The notes under the pieces: generated by a model
What the model saw: only the letters and a program-made list of their open reading frames with translations
What the model was told of the DNA's origin: nothing
The model's database searches: none
Assembly: GCA_003695285.1 (NCBI GenBank)
Contig: RFIL01000423.1
Location: 1 to 7,299, forward strand
Direction: 5' to 3'
Length of the DNA: 7,299 nt
From: Calditrichota bacterium
GTDB taxonomy: Bacteria > Calditrichota > Calditrichia > RBG-13-44-9 > J075
Position numbers and translations under genes: made by a program
Shown here: in pieces, positions 6,701 through 7,299 of the stretch
How the letters are laid out: every line of letters begins with the position of its first letter
Position numbering within the stretch: position 1 is the stretch's first letter

Positions 6701-7195
6701 GACATAGAGATCGAGGGTGCCGTTGCGGTCATAATCGCACCAGGCAGCTCCCTGTGCCAGGCTATGTACTGTGAGATTGACCTGGGAATTCACATGGGTA
6801 AAACGACGATTTCCGCGATTACGATAAAGCCGGCTGTTGCCGGAAAAATCCTCGAACAAAACATCCAGGCGTCCATCATCATCATAATCACCAAAAGCCG
6901 CACCGAAGATACTATTGCCTTCATTGATCCCTGTGGAACCCATAATATCTTCAAACCCCAGTGGTCCTTTGTTAATATATAAACGCCCGGGGTGATAGAT
7001 ATCGACCTGACCATCATTGTTAAAATCTGCAGCGCTGGCCCCCCATTCAAAATCGTTGCTTAATGGATTCAATAGATTCGAGGCATCATGGAATGTTTGT
7101 GCTCTCAGGGAAGTCGTTATTCCCAGCATTAGAATCAGCAAGATAAAAAACGGGAGGAGAGCACATAATGAAAGAGGGTATCGAAAAAAATGCAT
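3710..7195 (-). CDS. Large secreted FG-GAP/VCBS repeat protein with two ASPIC/UnbV domains and T9SS-type sorting domain
   Basis: Complete 1161-residue gene. Residues 1-32 are a signal peptide (S-L-R-A then Q33). Module A has seven calcium-loop motifs of the form DxDxDGxxD starting at about 56, 102, 153, 205, 262, 320 and 370, then an ASPIC/UnbV domain at about 397-486 (SNHFGVGARV, RAGDSFCSQ, HFGLG). An Fn3-like linker follows at 493-590. Module B has seven more motifs at about 617, 669, 720, 771, 826, 878 and 929, then a second ASPIC/UnbV at 963-1055. Residues 1069-1161 are the sorting domain (DNYPNPFNP, ending TKKMLLLE). FG-GAP/VCBS blades fold as calcium-binding propellers in integrin-like and CRTAC1-like proteins, so this is probably an extracellular adhesin or scaffold; no catalytic motif is visible. 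It is the first gene of the apparent operon. The ATG at 7195 is supported by AGGGAG 7 bases upstream and by the signal peptide directly after it. Confidence 0.93.
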   Translation of the reverse strand: MHFFRYPLSLCALLPFFILLILMLGITTSLRAQTFHDASNLLNPLSNDFEWGASAADFNNDGQVDIYHPGRLYINKGPLGFEDIMGSTGINEGNSIFGAAFGDYDDDGRLDVLFEDFSGNSRLYRNRGNRRFTHVNSQVNLTVHSLAQGAAWCDYDRNGTLDLYVNNDLGDNQLFKNIGNAFFIDVSDSANVPHPPDHSYGTAWGDYNNDGYADIFIASCHPTNPLYSRKHLLRNNGDGTFTDVNTMAGVGDSLGSWGIVWLDYDNDGDLDIYIANTEHTPRPGFNRLYQNQGDGTFLRMNDSAGVSGLSSENSFGVAAADFDNDGWIDIYVANSNHLHRLYHNNGDGTFTDIATQAGITENNHSAVAVADFNGDGWLDIFTAGAPQNRLMLNDGGSNHYIRFNLRGVTSNHFGVGARVEVHHDGMKQIREIRAGDSFCSQNNLLQAHFGLGSSTMIDSAIVRWTSGAVDVLTTLPTNQEYTIVEGMGVIPSLQPFSLLSPLNGDVVPSLSPIQLTWESATNNPQANVTYRVYLTNWPSQPELELVFSGITDTTFFLPVDTLQDDYTYLWSVEASDGYTLRSSSNYSRFMYSMDVFLPGSGGVISNDASFSEGAAWADVDGDDDLDVMVANILDQNNRFYVNNGNGSFGFLSTIPPSTDGGFSYGSQFVDYDGDGDLDLYVVNRDQVNFLYQYNNNWNWTRITSGIIATEVQASWSGAWVDIENDGDMDLFVSNFNQPNSLYLNAGDGTFSKVTTGEIVTDVEASVGCAWGDYDNDGFQDLFVANANFANGQNNSLYRNNGDGTFTKVTGSPLTSDGGNSVGGSWGDYDNDGDLDLFVANYFNEDNFLYRNDGNGMFTRITDGVIVNDGGNSVGSGWGDYDYDGDLDLYVSDDGGANRLYVNMGNGVFVKGVHNWVVTDERRSNAINWVDVDNDGDLDLFVVNGDLPPNNQNNQLYFNGVGENKQWLQMQLVGTVSNHFGVGSRVLAYANIANQTVIQMRDVLPQNGYNAQSDYWIYFGFDNTTMVDSIRILWPSGRIQTLTQIATNQRITVVEDSLVDIPQQPDNPLTHFKLFDNYPNPFNPSTHIQFQIPGNGLVILKIFDILGREVKTLVNAHLTAGEYTLKWDGTNHHGKKVSSGVYLYQLSFKKQLVATKKMLLLE
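4031..4309 (-). other. Second ASPIC/UnbV domain of the FG-GAP protein (divergent)
   Basis: Residues about 963-1055. It keeps SNHFGVGSRV, the (M)VDSIRILWPSG strand and the closing TNQRITVVED, which align with the first copy. The middle has drifted: the first copy's RAGDSFCSQ and HFGLG become LPQNGYNAQ and YFGFD. Confidence 0.75.
4316..5389 (-). repeat. Module B: seven FG-GAP/VCBS blades
   Basis: Residues about 603-960. The seven loops begin ADVDGDDDLD, VDYDGDGDLD, VDIENDGDMD, GDYDNDGFQD, GDYDNDGDLD, GDYDYDGDLD and VDVDNDGDLD at a steady 51-55 residue period. Most blades also carry a TDGG-type turn before the loop and an LYxNxGDGTF-type strand after it. The seven-fold count suggests one closed propeller. 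Confidence 0.85.
5738..6007 (-). other. First ASPIC/UnbV domain of the FG-GAP protein (canonical)
   Basis: Residues about 397-486, with SNHFGVGARV, RAGDSFCSQ, HFGLG, DSAIVRWTSG and TNQEYTIVEG in the usual order for the family. It directly follows the seventh blade, as in CRTAC1-like proteins, where this domain caps the repeat region. Confidence 0.85.
6011..7051 (-). repeat. Module A: seven FG-GAP/VCBS blades
   Basis: Residues about 49-395. The loops are ADFNNDGQVD, GDYDDDGRLD, CDYDRNGTLD, GDYNNDGYAD, LDYDNDGDLD, ADFDNDGWID and ADFNGDGWLD, spaced 46-58 residues. Several blades carry an AGV/AGI turn before the next loop, typical of the CRTAC1-like type and absent from module B. Confidence 0.85.
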
Positions 7196-7299
7196 TTTGC
7201 ATCTCCCTGGTTTGAGGATTATCTGTTCTATACCTTTCCGGTATATAATTTTCTATAGAGGGCGAGTTTGTTATACTTTCCCGAGGAGTTTCAGCGGGA
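7196..7299 (-). promoter_or_regulatory. Leader of the operon with ribosome binding site; promoter not resolved
   Basis: AGGGAG at 7203-7208 sits 7 bases from the ATG and is a good ribosome binding site. Upstream is AT-rich DNA with several -10-like words on the minus strand (TATAGA, TATACC, TATAAC, GATAAT), none with a matching -35 box. An inverted repeat TATACC / GGTATA (7229-7234 and 7240-7245, 5-base spacer) and a direct repeat TTCTATA (7226-7232 and 7251-7257) could be protein-binding sites but are short enough to be chance. Sequence beyond the window is needed to tell whether the operon starts here. Confidence 0.4.

Noticed and set aside
6533..6982. Open plus-strand frame of 149 codons
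   Set aside because: Same cause: low-complexity complement of module A calcium loops, with no recognisable domain or start signal.
4316..7051. Repeated short DNA words such as GATCACCATC that could suggest a CRISPR array or satellite
   Set aside because: They are coding repeats of the DGDLD calcium loops, spaced by about 150 bases and diverged at the third codon position, with no identical repeat-spacer pattern.

Overview
The window holds three complete, co-oriented genes on the minus strand and nothing convincing on the plus strand. Each product has an N-terminal signal peptide, a large extracellular part and a C-terminal domain of about 90 residues that starts with a [D/Q]NYPNPFNP motif and ends in a K-M-aliphatic tail. 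That tail is the FlgD-Ig-like / type IX secretion (T9SS type A) sorting domain of the Fibrobacteres-Chlorobi-Bacteroidetes (FCB) superphylum. The NYPNPFNP form, the strong GGAGG ribosome binding sites and the intermediate GC content fit Calditrichota, Ignavibacteriota, KSB1 or a related candidate phylum better than classical Bacteroidetes, which rarely use Shine-Dalgarno sites. No marker gene is present, so the phylum is inference.

Layout in transcription order (right to left): (1) 7195-3710, a 1161-residue calcium-binding-type repeat protein built as two sets of seven FG-GAP/VCBS blades, each followed by an ASPIC/UnbV domain, with a fibronectin-III-like linker between them and a sorting domain at the end; (2) 3660-2386, a 424-residue YCF48/BNR-type protein with seven propeller repeats plus a sorting domain; (3) 2267-9, a 752-residue M12-family metzincin zinc protease with a prodomain, two Ig/Fn3-like domains and a sorting domain. 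The gaps are 49 and 118 bases, so a single operon is plausible. Both gaps hold weak hairpins that could adjust downstream expression. The 104 bases before the first gene hold its ribosome binding site and AT-rich sequence without a clear promoter.

Together the genes look like a secreted or surface-attached set: two adhesive or scaffolding propeller proteins and one protease, all apparently exported by Sec and then by T9SS (whose components are not in the window). The target is unknown. The main points of interest are a 7-bp tandem repeat that supplies ten residues of one sorting domain without changing its length, the doubled seven-blade/ASPIC architecture, a predicted N-terminal glutamine on all three mature proteins, and a slippery A8 tract plus hairpin at the end of the first gene. 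I see no mobile element, CRISPR array, RNA gene or new enzymatic system.
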